From NCBI RefSeq assembly GCF_017872555.1, contig NZ_JAEDOX010000001.1, positions 1,178,001 through 1,242,000 on the forward strand: a stretch of DNA of 64,000 nt, written 5' to 3'. Under the pieces are notes generated by a model. The model worked only from the letters and a program-made list of their open reading frames with translations. It did no database searches and had not been told where the DNA came from. The DNA is from Ruegeria sp. HKCCSA071. Its GTDB lineage: Bacteria; Pseudomonadota; Alphaproteobacteria; Rhodobacterales; Rhodobacteraceae. Both the position numbers and the translations under genes were made by a program. Positions 1 through 7,990 of this stretch are shown one piece after another (position 1 is the stretch's first letter; each line of letters begins with the position of its first letter).

Positions 1-290
1 TGCCTGTTGTCGTCATGGCACCCCGCGACACGGTGTTCGACAAGACCGTGTCAAACATGCAGGAAGTGATGGCGCGAAAGGGCAAAGTGATCCTTGTGTC
101 TGATGATGATGGAATTGACGAGGCCGGAGACGGAGTCTGGAGCACGATCCGGATGCCGCATGTTCACACCAGTCTTGCGCCGATCCTTTATTCGGTTCCC
201 GCACAGTTGCTGGCCTATCACACGGCTGTAGCCAAAGGGACGGATGTAGACCAGCCGCGCAATCTGGCAAAATCAGTGACGGTAGAGTGA
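1..290 (+). CDS. glmS: Glutamine-fructose-6-phosphate aminotransferase, C-terminal end (partial)
   Basis: This is the last part of the second SIS (sugar isomerase) domain of GlmS, which makes glucosamine-6-phosphate from fructose-6-phosphate and glutamine for peptidoglycan and LPS. The reading frame is open from the window edge (codons in frame with position 3), so the ATG at 15 is internal. Diagnostic pieces are PVVVMAPRD, the FDKTVSNMQEVMARKG stretch and the C-terminal DQPRNLAKSVTVE, which carries the family's ending DxPRNLAKSVTVE. The N-terminal glutaminase domain lies outside the window. The next gene starts 3 bases after the stop, so it is probably co-transcribed. Confidence 0.95.
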   Translation, partial: PVVVMAPRDTVFDKTVSNMQEVMARKGKVILVSDDDGIDEAGDGVWSTIRMPHVHTSLAPILYSVPAQLLAYHTAVAKGTDVDQPRNLAKSVTVE

Positions 291-293
291 CCC

Positions 294-836
294 ATGTCCA
301 AACAGTTTCCCCAGCTTGATGACGCGCATCAAAAGTTCATCGAAGATCAGCATATGTTCTTCGTCGGCACCGCCGGGTCCGAGGGAAAGGTCAATATCTC
401 ACCCAAAGGTATGGACTCGCTGCGGGTGCTGGGGCCAAACCGCATCGTCTGGATGAACCTGACTGGCAGCGGCAACGAGACGGCGGGGCATCTGATGCAG
501 GTCAACAGGATGACACTGATGTGGTGCTCCTTCACCACGCGCCCACTGATCCTGCGCACATATGGCACAGCCCGCACTCTGCACGTCAGAGATGAGGGCT
601 GGGATGAACTGGCCAATCATTTTCCCAACCACCGCAGTGCGCGACAGATCTACGACCAGTCGATCGAAATGGTTCAGACCTCTTGCGGGTATGCAGTGCC
701 GTTCATGGAATTCCAGTCCGACCGCGACACGATGCAGAAGTGGGTCGATGGCAAGACGGACGGCGACATCCGGTCTTATTGGGCCGAAAAGAACAGCCAG
801 ACGATAGACGGCGAACCAACAGGCGTTCCGGTCTGA
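294..836 (+). CDS. Pyridoxamine 5'-phosphate oxidase-fold (PPOX) family protein
   Basis: A 180-residue soluble protein of the PPOX/flavin-reductase-like split-barrel type. The N-terminal half shows the usual strand pattern (FFVGTAGSEGKVNISPKG, then RIVWMNLTGSGNETAGHL) found in flavin- or heme-binding members annotated as PPOX-domain proteins. The true PdxH substrate signature is not evident, so vitamin B6 synthesis should not be assumed. The C-terminal part (about residues 125-180) is specific to this subfamily and ends in a polar tail. It begins 3 bases after glmS and ends 5 bases before the AlkD-like gene, suggesting a glmS-PPOX-alkD transcription unit. Substrate unknown. Confidence 0.8.
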   Translation: MSKQFPQLDDAHQKFIEDQHMFFVGTAGSEGKVNISPKGMDSLRVLGPNRIVWMNLTGSGNETAGHLMQVNRMTLMWCSFTTRPLILRTYGTARTLHVRDEGWDELANHFPNHRSARQIYDQSIEMVQTSCGYAVPFMEFQSDRDTMQKWVDGKTDGDIRSYWAEKNSQTIDGEPTGVPV

Positions 837-841
837 CCCCG

Positions 842-1528
842 ATGCTGACCTCTTTTCTTGATCAGATCAAAGCCCATGCCGACCCCGAACGTGCGGGTCA
901 GATGGCCAGTTATCACAAGGCGGATCGCGTCTATCTGGGCGTCGCCAACCCGGTTCTCAACGATCTGACCAAAGCATGGCGGCAAGAGCTGGATGTGAAC
1001 AAACGCGTCACGCTTGCCAAGGCGCTGTGGCAAACCGATATCCACGAAGGGCGCCTTGCCGCGGCCAAGCTTCTAACCCAGGCCCGCATCCGGCCCGACG
1101 ATCAGGTTTGGGACCTGCTTCAAAGCTGGCTACCGGATTTTGACGCCTGGGCCGTCGCCGATCACGCCTGCATGGCGATGCAAAAACGACTGATGGCCAA
1201 CCCCGACAGGCTAAATGCCATCGAACAGTGGACACAGTCCTATCACATGTGGACCCGGCGCGCGGCACTTGTCGCAACCCTGCCCTGGACCAAACAGAAC
1301 CACCCCAAGCCCGAAGACCTGCAACGCCGCGACCGTATCCTCGGCTGGGCCGCCGGATATGTCCCTGACCGCAACTGGTTCATTCAGAAATCAATTGCCT
1401 GGTGGCTGCGGGAACTGTCCAAACACGACTCCGAACGCGTGATCGCGTTTCTGGACAAACACGGTGATGGCATGAAACCGTTTGCCCGCCGCGAAGCGGC
1501 CAAATACCTGAAAAGTCAGTCAGCATAA
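842..1528 (+). CDS. DNA alkylation repair protein, AlkD-like HEAT-repeat glycosylase
   Basis: A 228-residue all-helical protein built of HEAT-like repeats, matching the AlkC/AlkD DNA alkylation repair family, which removes positively charged alkylated bases without flipping them. Visible family features are the N-terminal YHKADRVYLGVANPVLNDL stretch, DVNKRVTLAKALWQTDIHEGR, the helix LLQSWLPDFDAWAVADHACM and the C-terminal WFIQKSIAWWLRELSKHD, where tryptophans and an aspartate of the DNA-facing groove are expected. The frame extends further upstream, but the ATG at 842, just after the PPOX stop, gives the family's length. Its last 13 bases overlap the convergent lipoprotein gene. Confidence 0.85.
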   Translation: MLTSFLDQIKAHADPERAGQMASYHKADRVYLGVANPVLNDLTKAWRQELDVNKRVTLAKALWQTDIHEGRLAAAKLLTQARIRPDDQVWDLLQSWLPDFDAWAVADHACMAMQKRLMANPDRLNAIEQWTQSYHMWTRRAALVATLPWTKQNHPKPEDLQRRDRILGWAAGYVPDRNWFIQKSIAWWLRELSKHDSERVIAFLDKHGDGMKPFARREAAKYLKSQSA

Positions 1529-1947
1529 ACCGCGACTTCGACCAGTTCGTCTAATGGCACCAGTAGGGCCCGCATGGCATCCAGCGACAAGCGGCTGCCG
1601 CTACTTTCCGGGCCTGCGGCAGGAACCAGGGTGATATAGGCCTGCGCGCCGGTTCTGGGCACAACAACCCGCGCCGTTACCTCGCTTTCGACCAGCGGCG
1701 TCTGCATCCAGCGTCCTGGCGTGGTCGGATCACCAAGCCCGGCAATGGTTGTTTTGGCCCCGACCCAACTGGGGCGTGCCGCAACAGGCTCGGGCTGTAG
1801 AACTTCCTCAGCGACAACTGGCGCAGTTTCGACATCTGGTACGGCCACAGCCGCCTCGTCCCCCGACCCGAACACACGTTCCGTCGTTGCCCGGACAGTG
1901 TCGCACCCGGTCAAAACAACGCATAGAAAAACAGATGCCTTTTTCAT
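1516..1947 (-). CDS. Small predicted lipoprotein of unknown function
   Basis: A 143-residue protein with a short N-terminal signal ending in a lipobox (VVLTGC, Cys15), so probably a lipid-anchored envelope protein. Residues 30-60 are Ala/Val/Glu/Pro-rich, a typical linker. The C-terminal half (from about [19 protein letters not shown]) resembles a compact beta-rich domain ending in [16 protein letters not shown] do not recognise a named family. It is divergent from moaA (90 bp between the starts) and tail-to-tail with the AlkD-like gene, with a 13-base overlap. Confidence 0.75.
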   Translation of the reverse strand: MKKASVFLCVVLTGCDTVRATTERVFGSGDEAAVAVPDVETAPVVAEEVLQPEPVAARPSWVGAKTTIAGLGDPTTPGRWMQTPLVESEVTARVVVPRTGAQAYITLVPAAGPESSGSRLSLDAMRALLVPLDELVEVAVYAD

Positions 1948-2037
1948 GCCCGGAAACTACAACCCCATGCGGGTGTGATCCAGTGCAAAGCGCAGTTCGC
2001 ACTTGTCGCAGGCAGGTTACAGCTTTACCTATGTCGC

Positions 2038-3045
2038 ATGTCTGCTCCGCTCATCGACCCGTTTGCCCGCGCTATCACGTATCTCCGCGTCTCCGTCACG
2101 GACCGCTGTGATTTTCGTTGCGTCTACTGCATGTCCGAAAACATGACCTTTCTGCCCAAGAAAGACCTTCTTACGCTGGAAGAGCTGGATCGCATGTGCT
2201 CGGCCTTTGTAAGAATGGGCGTCGAGAAACTGCGCATTACCGGCGGTGAGCCATTGGTTCGTCGCAATATCATGACTTTCTTCAACGCCATGACTCGCCA
2301 CTTGGACAGCGGCGCGTTGAAAGAGCTGACGCTGACGACAAACGGTTCGCAATTGCATCGCTTTTCCGAAGATCTTTATGCTGCCGGTGTGCGCCGTGTG
2401 AATGTTTCCCTGGACACTCTGGATGACGACAAATTTGCAAAAGTCACGCGTTGGGGCCGCCTCAAACAGGTACTGAACGGCATCGACGCGGCGCAAAAGG
2501 CTGGGCTGCGGATCAAGATCAATGCTGTTGCACTCAAGGGATTCAACGAACCCGAACTGCCCAAGATCACCGAATGGTGCGCCGAGCGTGATATGGACCT
2601 GACCTGGATCGAGGTCATGCCGATGGGCGATATCGGCAACGAGGATCGACTGGATCAGTACTGGTCGCTCAAGGATGTGCGCAAAGAGTACGAAAACCAT
2701 TACTCGATCACGGATCTGGCTGAACGCACTGGCGGTCCGGCCCGCTATATCAGGCTGGAAGAAACCGGTCAGAAGATCGGCTTCATTACGCCCCTGTCTC
2801 ACAATTTCTGCGAAAGCTGCAACCGCGTGCGCCTAACCTGCACCGGTGAACTCTATATGTGTCTGGGGCAGGAGGACATGGCGGATCTGCGCGGCGCATT
2901 GCGGGATTACCCCGACACCGAACAGCCGCTTGAAGATGCCATCCGCGCGGCGGTCAACCTGAAACCAAAAGGTCACGACTTCGACTATTCCCGCCATTCA
3001 GTCGATGGCCGGATGAGCCGCCATATGAGCCATACAGGCGGCTGA
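2038..3045 (+). CDS. moaA: GTP 3',8-cyclase MoaA (molybdenum cofactor biosynthesis)
   Basis: A 335-residue radical-SAM enzyme that turns GTP into 3',8-cyclo-7,8-dihydro-GTP, the first step of molybdenum cofactor synthesis. The N-terminal [4Fe-4S] motif is C24-x3-C28-x2-C31 (CDFRCVYC), followed by the SAM-contact motif ITGGEP. The second cluster motif is [11 protein letters not shown], with a further Cys in GELYMCLG. The protein ends in Gly-Gly, the C-terminal tail that MoaA needs for catalysis. The frame is open further upstream, but the ATG at 2038 ([19 protein letters not shown]) gives the family's N-terminus. The window also encodes a molybdenum hydroxylase (23814-26522) that would use the cofactor. 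waaA follows 3 bases after the stop. Confidence 0.97.
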   Translation: MSAPLIDPFARAITYLRVSVTDRCDFRCVYCMSENMTFLPKKDLLTLEELDRMCSAFVRMGVEKLRITGGEPLVRRNIMTFFNAMTRHLDSGALKELTLTTNGSQLHRFSEDLYAAGVRRVNVSLDTLDDDKFAKVTRWGRLKQVLNGIDAAQKAGLRIKINAVALKGFNEPELPKITEWCAERDMDLTWIEVMPMGDIGNEDRLDQYWSLKDVRKEYENHYSITDLAERTGGPARYIRLEETGQKIGFITPLSHNFCESCNRVRLTCTGELYMCLGQEDMADLRGALRDYPDTEQPLEDAIRAAVNLKPKGHDFDYSRHSVDGRMSRHMSHTGG

Positions 3046-3048
3046 TAC

Positions 3049-4371
3049 ATGCCGGATCACAAAGACCGCCCCACAGCGCTGTACCATCTGTACTGCGCCC
3101 TGATCTCTCTGGCCGCACCTCTGGTCTGGAGAACCGTCCGAAAGAAACTTGAGGCTGCCGGCGTAGCAGCCGACCGCCAGCACGAACGTCTTGGCCACGC
3201 CAGTATGCCCCGCCCCGCAGGGCAGTTGATCTGGTTCCACGCCGCCAGTGTCGGCGAAAGCCTGTCGGTCCTCACTCTGATCAATCGGCTGAGCGCCCGC
3301 CTTCCCGGGGTCGAGTTTCTGATCACCTCGGGCACGCCAACCTCAGCGGCCCTGATCGAAAAGCGCCTGCCGCTCCGCACCCGGCACCAGTACCCACCGC
3401 TTGACACAGCCGGCCCGGTCCGGCGCTTTCTGGACCATTGGCAACCCGATGCCGGGATCTTCGTCGAAAGCGAGATCTGGCCGCGGCTGATTGTCGAAAG
3501 CGCAGCGCGCGACATTCCGCTGGCTCTGCTGAATGCACGATTGTCGGACAAATCTGTCGCCGGATGGAACAAGCGCCCTAAAACGGCGAGGTTTATCCTG
3601 AACAAATTTCGCCTGTTCCTGACGCAAAACGACAAAACAGCTTCCAACCTGATTGCCATGGGCGCCCCTGCTCAACGCGTGCAGCCGGGTACCAACCTCA
3701 AGGCCATGTCCGACCCTTTGCCTGTAGACCAGAATACGCTGGACGACATTCGCGCGCAAATAGCCGCCAGGCCGGTCTGGATCGCGAGTTCCACCCATGC
3801 CGGAGAAGAAGACAGCGTTCTGACAGCCCACAAGGCATTATTGCAGCATTGGCCCGACCTTCTGCTGCTCCTGATCCCACGCCACCCCGAACGGCGCGGC
3901 GAGGTCGCGGGCCTTCTGAACAATGCCGGGCTTAACGCGTCCTTCCGGTCAAAAAATGAACCCATTACAAATACGACGCGCGTGTATGTTGCCGACACAC
4001 TGGGCGAAACCGGAACCTGGTACGCGCTTTGCCCGATCGTTTTCCTTGGGGGATCATTGAAAGAGATTGGCGGACACAACCCATTTGAACCGGCTCAGGC
4101 CGGGGCCGCCGTGATCACCGGCTCGGGGTATTTCAACTTTGCAGAAACCTTTGCCCCGCTGATCGACGCCAAGGGCGCTGTCGAGGTCCAAACATCCACT
4201 GACCTCTCTGAGGCCGTTTCACATTGGCTGTCAGATCAGAATGCCCTTCAAGTCGCCAGAATGGCTGCACAATCCTGCGTCAATACGCAGTCGACCGCCT
4301 TGGATGCCGTCGTCGAAACCCTCTGCACGGTGCTTGATCTGCAAGCAAAGGATCCCGCTTCATCTGGCTAG
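3049..4371 (+). CDS. waaA: 3-deoxy-D-manno-octulosonic acid (Kdo) transferase
   Basis: A 440-residue inner-membrane glycosyltransferase (GT30) that adds Kdo from CMP-Kdo to lipid IVA. An N-terminal hydrophobic stretch (about residues 12-28) is followed by the GT-B N-domain with WFHAASVGESLSVL, where the Glu of SVGE is the expected catalytic base. ESEIWPRLI and LNARLSDKS come next. The C-domain shows IASSTHAGEED, LIPRHPERR and IVFLGGSLKEIGGHNPFEPA, the CMP-Kdo site motifs. The last residues (DPASSG) and the TAG stop are encoded inside a dispersed intergenic element (4354-4404). It starts 3 bases after moaA. Confidence 0.96.
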   Translation: MPDHKDRPTALYHLYCALISLAAPLVWRTVRKKLEAAGVAADRQHERLGHASMPRPAGQLIWFHAASVGESLSVLTLINRLSARLPGVEFLITSGTPTSAALIEKRLPLRTRHQYPPLDTAGPVRRFLDHWQPDAGIFVESEIWPRLIVESAARDIPLALLNARLSDKSVAGWNKRPKTARFILNKFRLFLTQNDKTASNLIAMGAPAQRVQPGTNLKAMSDPLPVDQNTLDDIRAQIAARPVWIASSTHAGEEDSVLTAHKALLQHWPDLLLLLIPRHPERRGEVAGLLNNAGLNASFRSKNEPITNTTRVYVADTLGETGTWYALCPIVFLGGSLKEIGGHNPFEPAQAGAAVITGSGYFNFAETFAPLIDAKGAVEVQTSTDLSEAVSHWLSDQNALQVARMAAQSCVNTQSTALDAVVETLCTVLDLQAKDPASSG

Positions 4372-4404
4372 AAATATCCCGGGGGTGTGGGGGCAGAGCC
4401 CCCA
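4354..4404 (-). repeat. Dispersed 3'-end element, copy 1 (hairpin plus GATATTT...CAGATGAAG-type core)
   Basis: Read on the minus strand this is a G/C hairpin (arms 4388-4394 and 4398-4404, perfect TGGGGGC/GCCCCCA, three-base loop) followed by CCCGGGATATTTCTAGCCAG and ATGAAGCGGG. It closely matches copies at 18047-18097, 45619-45651 and 47597-47632. In all four cases the element follows the 3' end of a gene in that gene's own direction; here that is the M20D gene ending at 4414. The convergent waaA gene runs into it and uses its CTAG for the stop codon. A role in termination or mRNA 3'-end protection is inference. Confidence 0.75.
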
Positions 4405-4413
4405 CCCTCACCA

Positions 4414-5577
4414 TCAGGCGGCTGGCATCCGCTGTTCGACAATCTCCGCCCACCAGCTGCATCCGGCCGGAATGGCTTCGTCGTTGAAATTGTATTCCGG
4501 GTGATGAACCATTGCGGTGTCACCGTTGCCCACAAGAATGTAGGCGCCTGGACGTTCCTCCAGCATGAAGGCAAAATCTTCGCCCCCCATGACCAAAGGT
4601 GCCTCGTCGCAATCACCGGACACCGACCGGGCCACATACGCCGCAAACTCTGTTTGCTCGTCGCTGTTCACCATCACCGGATACCCGCGAATATAGGTCA
4701 CGTCAGCGGTGCCTCCAAACGTGGCCGCAACACCGTTGCAAATCGCGTTGATCCGCTTTTCAGCCAGATCCCGCATGCCCTTGCTCATGGTGCGCACGGT
4801 GCCTTTGATCTGCACGGTCTGAGGGATCACATTGAATGCCTTTGATGACGTCTCGAACGACGTCACGGACACCACGACCTGATCGATCGGGTCGGCATTG
4901 CGCGAAGAAATCGTTTGCAACGTAAGGACAGCCTGCGCCGCCAGAACTGTGGTATCCACTGTCTCATGCGGCTTGGCGGCATGTCCGCCGCGACCTTCAA
5001 AGGTGATGTCAAACTGATCGGTCGCCGCAAAGAACGAACCCGGCCGGATTGCGAACTTGCCGACAGGCTGTCCCGGCCAGTTATGCATGCCGTAGACTTC
5101 CTGAATGTTCCAACGGTCCATCATGCCGTCTTCGCACATTTCGCGGCCCCCGCCACCACCTTCCTCAGCAGGTTGGAAGATCACAACAACAGTGCCGTCA
5201 AAGTTGCGGGTTTCCGACAGGTACTTTGCCGCCCCCAGCAGCATCGCGGTGTGCCCGTCATGGCCACAGGCATGCATCGCGCCCGGCGTTTTCGAGGCAT
5301 AGTCCAACCCCGTTGCCTCGTGTATCGGCAAAGCATCCATATCTGCACGCAGGCCGATCACCTTTCCCTTGCTGTCCGACTTGCCTTTGATCACCCCCAC
5401 AACGCCGGTACGTCCGATACCGGTCACAACCTCATCGCAGCCGAACTCCTTCAGCTTCTCAGCCACCTTCGCGCTGGTGCGGTGGGTCTCAAACAGGATT
5501 TCTGGATTTTCGTGCAGATCCCTTCGCCATTCGGTGATTTCATTCTGCAATTCGGCAAAGCGGTTCTTGACTGGCAT
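4414..5577 (-). CDS. M20D family amidohydrolase, paralogue 1 of 3
   Basis: A 387-residue metal-dependent amidohydrolase of the M20D group (hippurate hydrolase, N-acetyl-amino acid deacetylase, IAA-amino acid hydrolase). Expected metal ligands are all present: Cys104 and His106 in MHACGHDGHT, Glu138/139 in FQPAEEGG, His165 in GMHNWPG, and a His of the C-terminal VHHPEYNF (about 358-359). The lid domain lies at roughly residues 185-300. The product should cleave an amide bond to a free amino acid; the acyl group cannot be told from sequence. It is the last gene of a leftward run: ABC ATPase, argE-like, then three M20D genes. The reading start is the ATG at 5577, with an AGGAG-type site upstream. 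Confidence 0.9.
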   Translation of the reverse strand: MPVKNRFAELQNEITEWRRDLHENPEILFETHRTSAKVAEKLKEFGCDEVVTGIGRTGVVGVIKGKSDSKGKVIGLRADMDALPIHEATGLDYASKTPGAMHACGHDGHTAMLLGAAKYLSETRNFDGTVVVIFQPAEEGGGGGREMCEDGMMDRWNIQEVYGMHNWPGQPVGKFAIRPGSFFAATDQFDITFEGRGGHAAKPHETVDTTVLAAQAVLTLQTISSRNADPIDQVVVSVTSFETSSKAFNVIPQTVQIKGTVRTMSKGMRDLAEKRINAICNGVAATFGGTADVTYIRGYPVMVNSDEQTEFAAYVARSVSGDCDEAPLVMGGEDFAFMLEERPGAYILVGNGDTAMVHHPEYNFNDEAIPAGCSWWAEIVEQRMPAA

Positions 5578-5601
5578 GTCTTTTCTCTCTCCTGATTCAG
5601 G

Positions 5602-6765
5602 TCACGCCGCCGGCATCCGGCGCTCGACCATTTCCGCAAACCACGAGCACCCAATGGGGATGATCTCGTCATTGAAATTGTATTCGGGGTGGTGCAGCCC
5701 GGCACTGTCACCGTTGCCCAAGACGATGAATGCCCCGGGCCTCTCTTCCAGCATGAACGAGAAATCCTCGCCCCCCATCACCATCGGCGCTTCAATGCAA
5801 CTGCCCCCGACCGACACCGCAGCCTCTGCTGCATATCCCGTCTGGGCTTCGGCATTGATCGTCACTGGAACACCCCGCGAATAAGTGACGTTCACAGACC
5901 CGCCAAGTGTTGCAGCGGTCCCTTCCGAGACTTCCTTCAGCCGTTGTTCGATCAGGTCGCGCAACTCGTTGGAATGGGTCCGCACGGTGCCGCGTATCCG
6001 CGCTGATTGCGGGATCACGTTGAACGCTTTCGAGGACGTCTCGACCGAAGTCACAGACAGCACGGCCTGCAAAATCGGATCCGCGTTGCGCGACACAATC
6101 GTCTGCAACGCCACGATCAGTTGCGACAGCATAACCGTTGTATCAATCGTCTGATGAGGTTTTGCCGCGTGGCCGCCGCGCCCTTCAAGATGGATGTCAA
6201 ACTCATCCGCCGCTGCCAGCAACGAGCCCGAACGAATGGCAAACTGCCCGGTGGGAACACCCGGCACATTGTGCATCGCATAGACTTCCTGAATGCCGAA
6301 CCGATCCATCAGACCGTCCTTGCACATGGCCTCGGCACCATTCCCACCCTCTTCGGCAGGCTGAAAGATCACGATTGCCGTGCCATCAAAGTTGCGGGTT
6401 TCCGCCAGATACTTGGCAGCCCCCAAGACCATCGCCGTATGCCCGTCATGCCCACAGGCATGCATCGCATTCGGTATTTCCGAGGCATAGTCCAACCCGG
6501 TCTGTTCCTGCATCGGCAGGGCATCCATATCGGCCCGCAAGCCAATCACGCGGCCCCGCGTGTCGCTTTTGCCGCGAATGACCCCGACGACTCCGGTGCG
6601 ACCGATTCCAGTCACGACCTCGTCGCAACCAAACTCGTTCAGCTTTTCCGCAACCAGCGCACTGGTGCGGTGGGTGTCGTACAGAATTTCCGGGTGTTGG
6701 TGAATGTCACGCCGCCAACCGGTGATCTCATCATGCATCTCTGCGAGACGGTTCTTGATCGGCAT
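5602..6765 (-). CDS. M20D family amidohydrolase, paralogue 2 of 3
   Basis: A 387-residue paralogue of the flanking genes, with the same domain layout: catalytic domain, inserted dimerisation/lid domain, then the catalytic domain again. Metal-ligand motifs are intact: MHACGHDGHT, FQPAEEGGNG, AMHNVPG and LHHPEYNF. It differs from copy 1 at positions next to the ligands (MHNVPG versus MHNWPG) and in the lid, which would be expected to alter the acyl pocket. A GGGAG site 6 bases before the ATG at 6765 supports the start. Gaps of 24 and 15 bases to the neighbours point to one operon. Substrate unknown; N-acyl or N-aroyl amino acids are likely from the family. Confidence 0.9.
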   Translation of the reverse strand: MPIKNRLAEMHDEITGWRRDIHQHPEILYDTHRTSALVAEKLNEFGCDEVVTGIGRTGVVGVIRGKSDTRGRVIGLRADMDALPMQEQTGLDYASEIPNAMHACGHDGHTAMVLGAAKYLAETRNFDGTAIVIFQPAEEGGNGAEAMCKDGLMDRFGIQEVYAMHNVPGVPTGQFAIRSGSLLAAADEFDIHLEGRGGHAAKPHQTIDTTVMLSQLIVALQTIVSRNADPILQAVLSVTSVETSSKAFNVIPQSARIRGTVRTHSNELRDLIEQRLKEVSEGTAATLGGSVNVTYSRGVPVTINAEAQTGYAAEAAVSVGGSCIEAPMVMGGEDFSFMLEERPGAFIVLGNGDSAGLHHPEYNFNDEIIPIGCSWFAEMVERRMPAA

Positions 6766-6780
6766 GTCATTCTCCCTGTT

Positions 6781-7947
6781 TCATGCGACGGGCAATCGTC
6801 GTTCCACAAGCTCGGCAAACCAGCTGCAACCGGCGGGGATCGCGTCGTCGTCAAAGTTGTATCGCGGGTGGTGGCACATGGCCGTATCCCCGTTCCCGAT
6901 AAAGATGTACGCGCCGGGGCGTTCTTCAAGCATATAGGCAAAATCTTCGGACGGCATGATCGGGTCCGTGCTGTCGTTGACCTTGCCCGCAACCGCAGCT
7001 GCCGCCTTGGCCGCATAGCCCGTTTCGGCCTCGGAATTCACTGTCACCGGGTATCCGGGTGTCCAGGTAACCTCCGCCTTCGCGCCAAAAGCCGAGGCCG
7101 TATCCTCGGCGATCCGGCGCACGCGTTCTTCGGCAATTGAACGATACTCGGGGTCAAGTGTCCGCACGGTTCCCTGCAAACGAACCGTATGAGCGATCAC
7201 GTTCGACGCAACACTGTCAGTCACAAACGTACCAACGGTGAGGACAACTCGCTTGATCGGGTCAACGGTCCGGGACACCACCGATTGCAAGGCAACAACG
7301 ATATGCGAGGCCACAAGCGTTGTATCCACCGCCTCGTGCGGTGCAGCGGCGTGTCCGCCCTTGCCGGTGACGGTGATTTCAAACTCATCGGACGAGGCCA
7401 GCAACGCACCGGGTCGAATTGCGAACTCCCCCACCGGAAGACCGGGCATGTTGTGCATGCCATAGACCTCGTGAATGCCCCAGCGGTCCATCAGCCCGTC
7501 CTGACACATGGCCAGACCGCCGGCCCCGCCTTCCTCGGCAGGCTGGAAGATCAAAACCACAGTGCCATCGAAATTGCGCGTCTCTGAAAGGTACTGAGCG
7601 GCCCCAAGCAGCATCGAAGTATGCCCGTCATGTCCGCAGGCGTGCATCTTGCCCGACACGGTCGAGGCATAGTCCAGCCCTGTCGCCTCTTCAATCGGAA
7701 GCGCGTCCATGTCTGCACGCAGGCCGATGACACGCCCCTGCGTATCCGTGCGCCCTTTGATCACCCCGACAACGCCCGTTTTGCCAACGCCCGGTGTGAT
7801 CTCGTCCACTCCGAACTCTTTCAGACGGGCGGCAACAAAGGCCGCAGTTTCATGGACGTCATACATCAGCTCAGGATGGGCGTGCAGGTGGCGGCGCCAT
7901 TCGGTGATCTCGCCATGCATTTCCGCAAGTCTGTTTTTTACGGGCAT
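6781..7947 (-). CDS. M20D family amidohydrolase, paralogue 3 of 3
   Basis: A 388-residue third member of the tandem array. Ligand motifs are MHACGHDGHT, FQPAEEGGAGG, GMHNMPG and CHHPRYNFDD. It is the most divergent of the three, with Arg in place of Glu after HHP and a serine in the C-terminal MPSEDFAYML where the others have MGGEDFxFML. The catalytic Glu of that motif is kept. An AAAGG site 7 bases ahead supports the ATG at 7947. It sits just downstream of the ArgE-like gene (43-base gap) and upstream of copy 2 (15 bases). Confidence 0.9.
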   Translation of the reverse strand: MPVKNRLAEMHGEITEWRRHLHAHPELMYDVHETAAFVAARLKEFGVDEITPGVGKTGVVGVIKGRTDTQGRVIGLRADMDALPIEEATGLDYASTVSGKMHACGHDGHTSMLLGAAQYLSETRNFDGTVVLIFQPAEEGGAGGLAMCQDGLMDRWGIHEVYGMHNMPGLPVGEFAIRPGALLASSDEFEITVTGKGGHAAAPHEAVDTTLVASHIVVALQSVVSRTVDPIKRVVLTVGTFVTDSVASNVIAHTVRLQGTVRTLDPEYRSIAEERVRRIAEDTASAFGAKAEVTWTPGYPVTVNSEAETGYAAKAAAAVAGKVNDSTDPIMPSEDFAYMLEERPGAYIFIGNGDTAMCHHPRYNFDDDAIPAGCSWFAELVERRLPVA

Positions 7948-7990
7948 CTCAAGACCTTTCTCTCAACCGCTGGCACCGTATTACACCGGG

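Noticed and set aside
1975..2037. Upstream extension of moaA by 21 codons
   Set aside because: The MoaA family begins close to the ATG at 2038; the added residues look random and occupy the promoter region.
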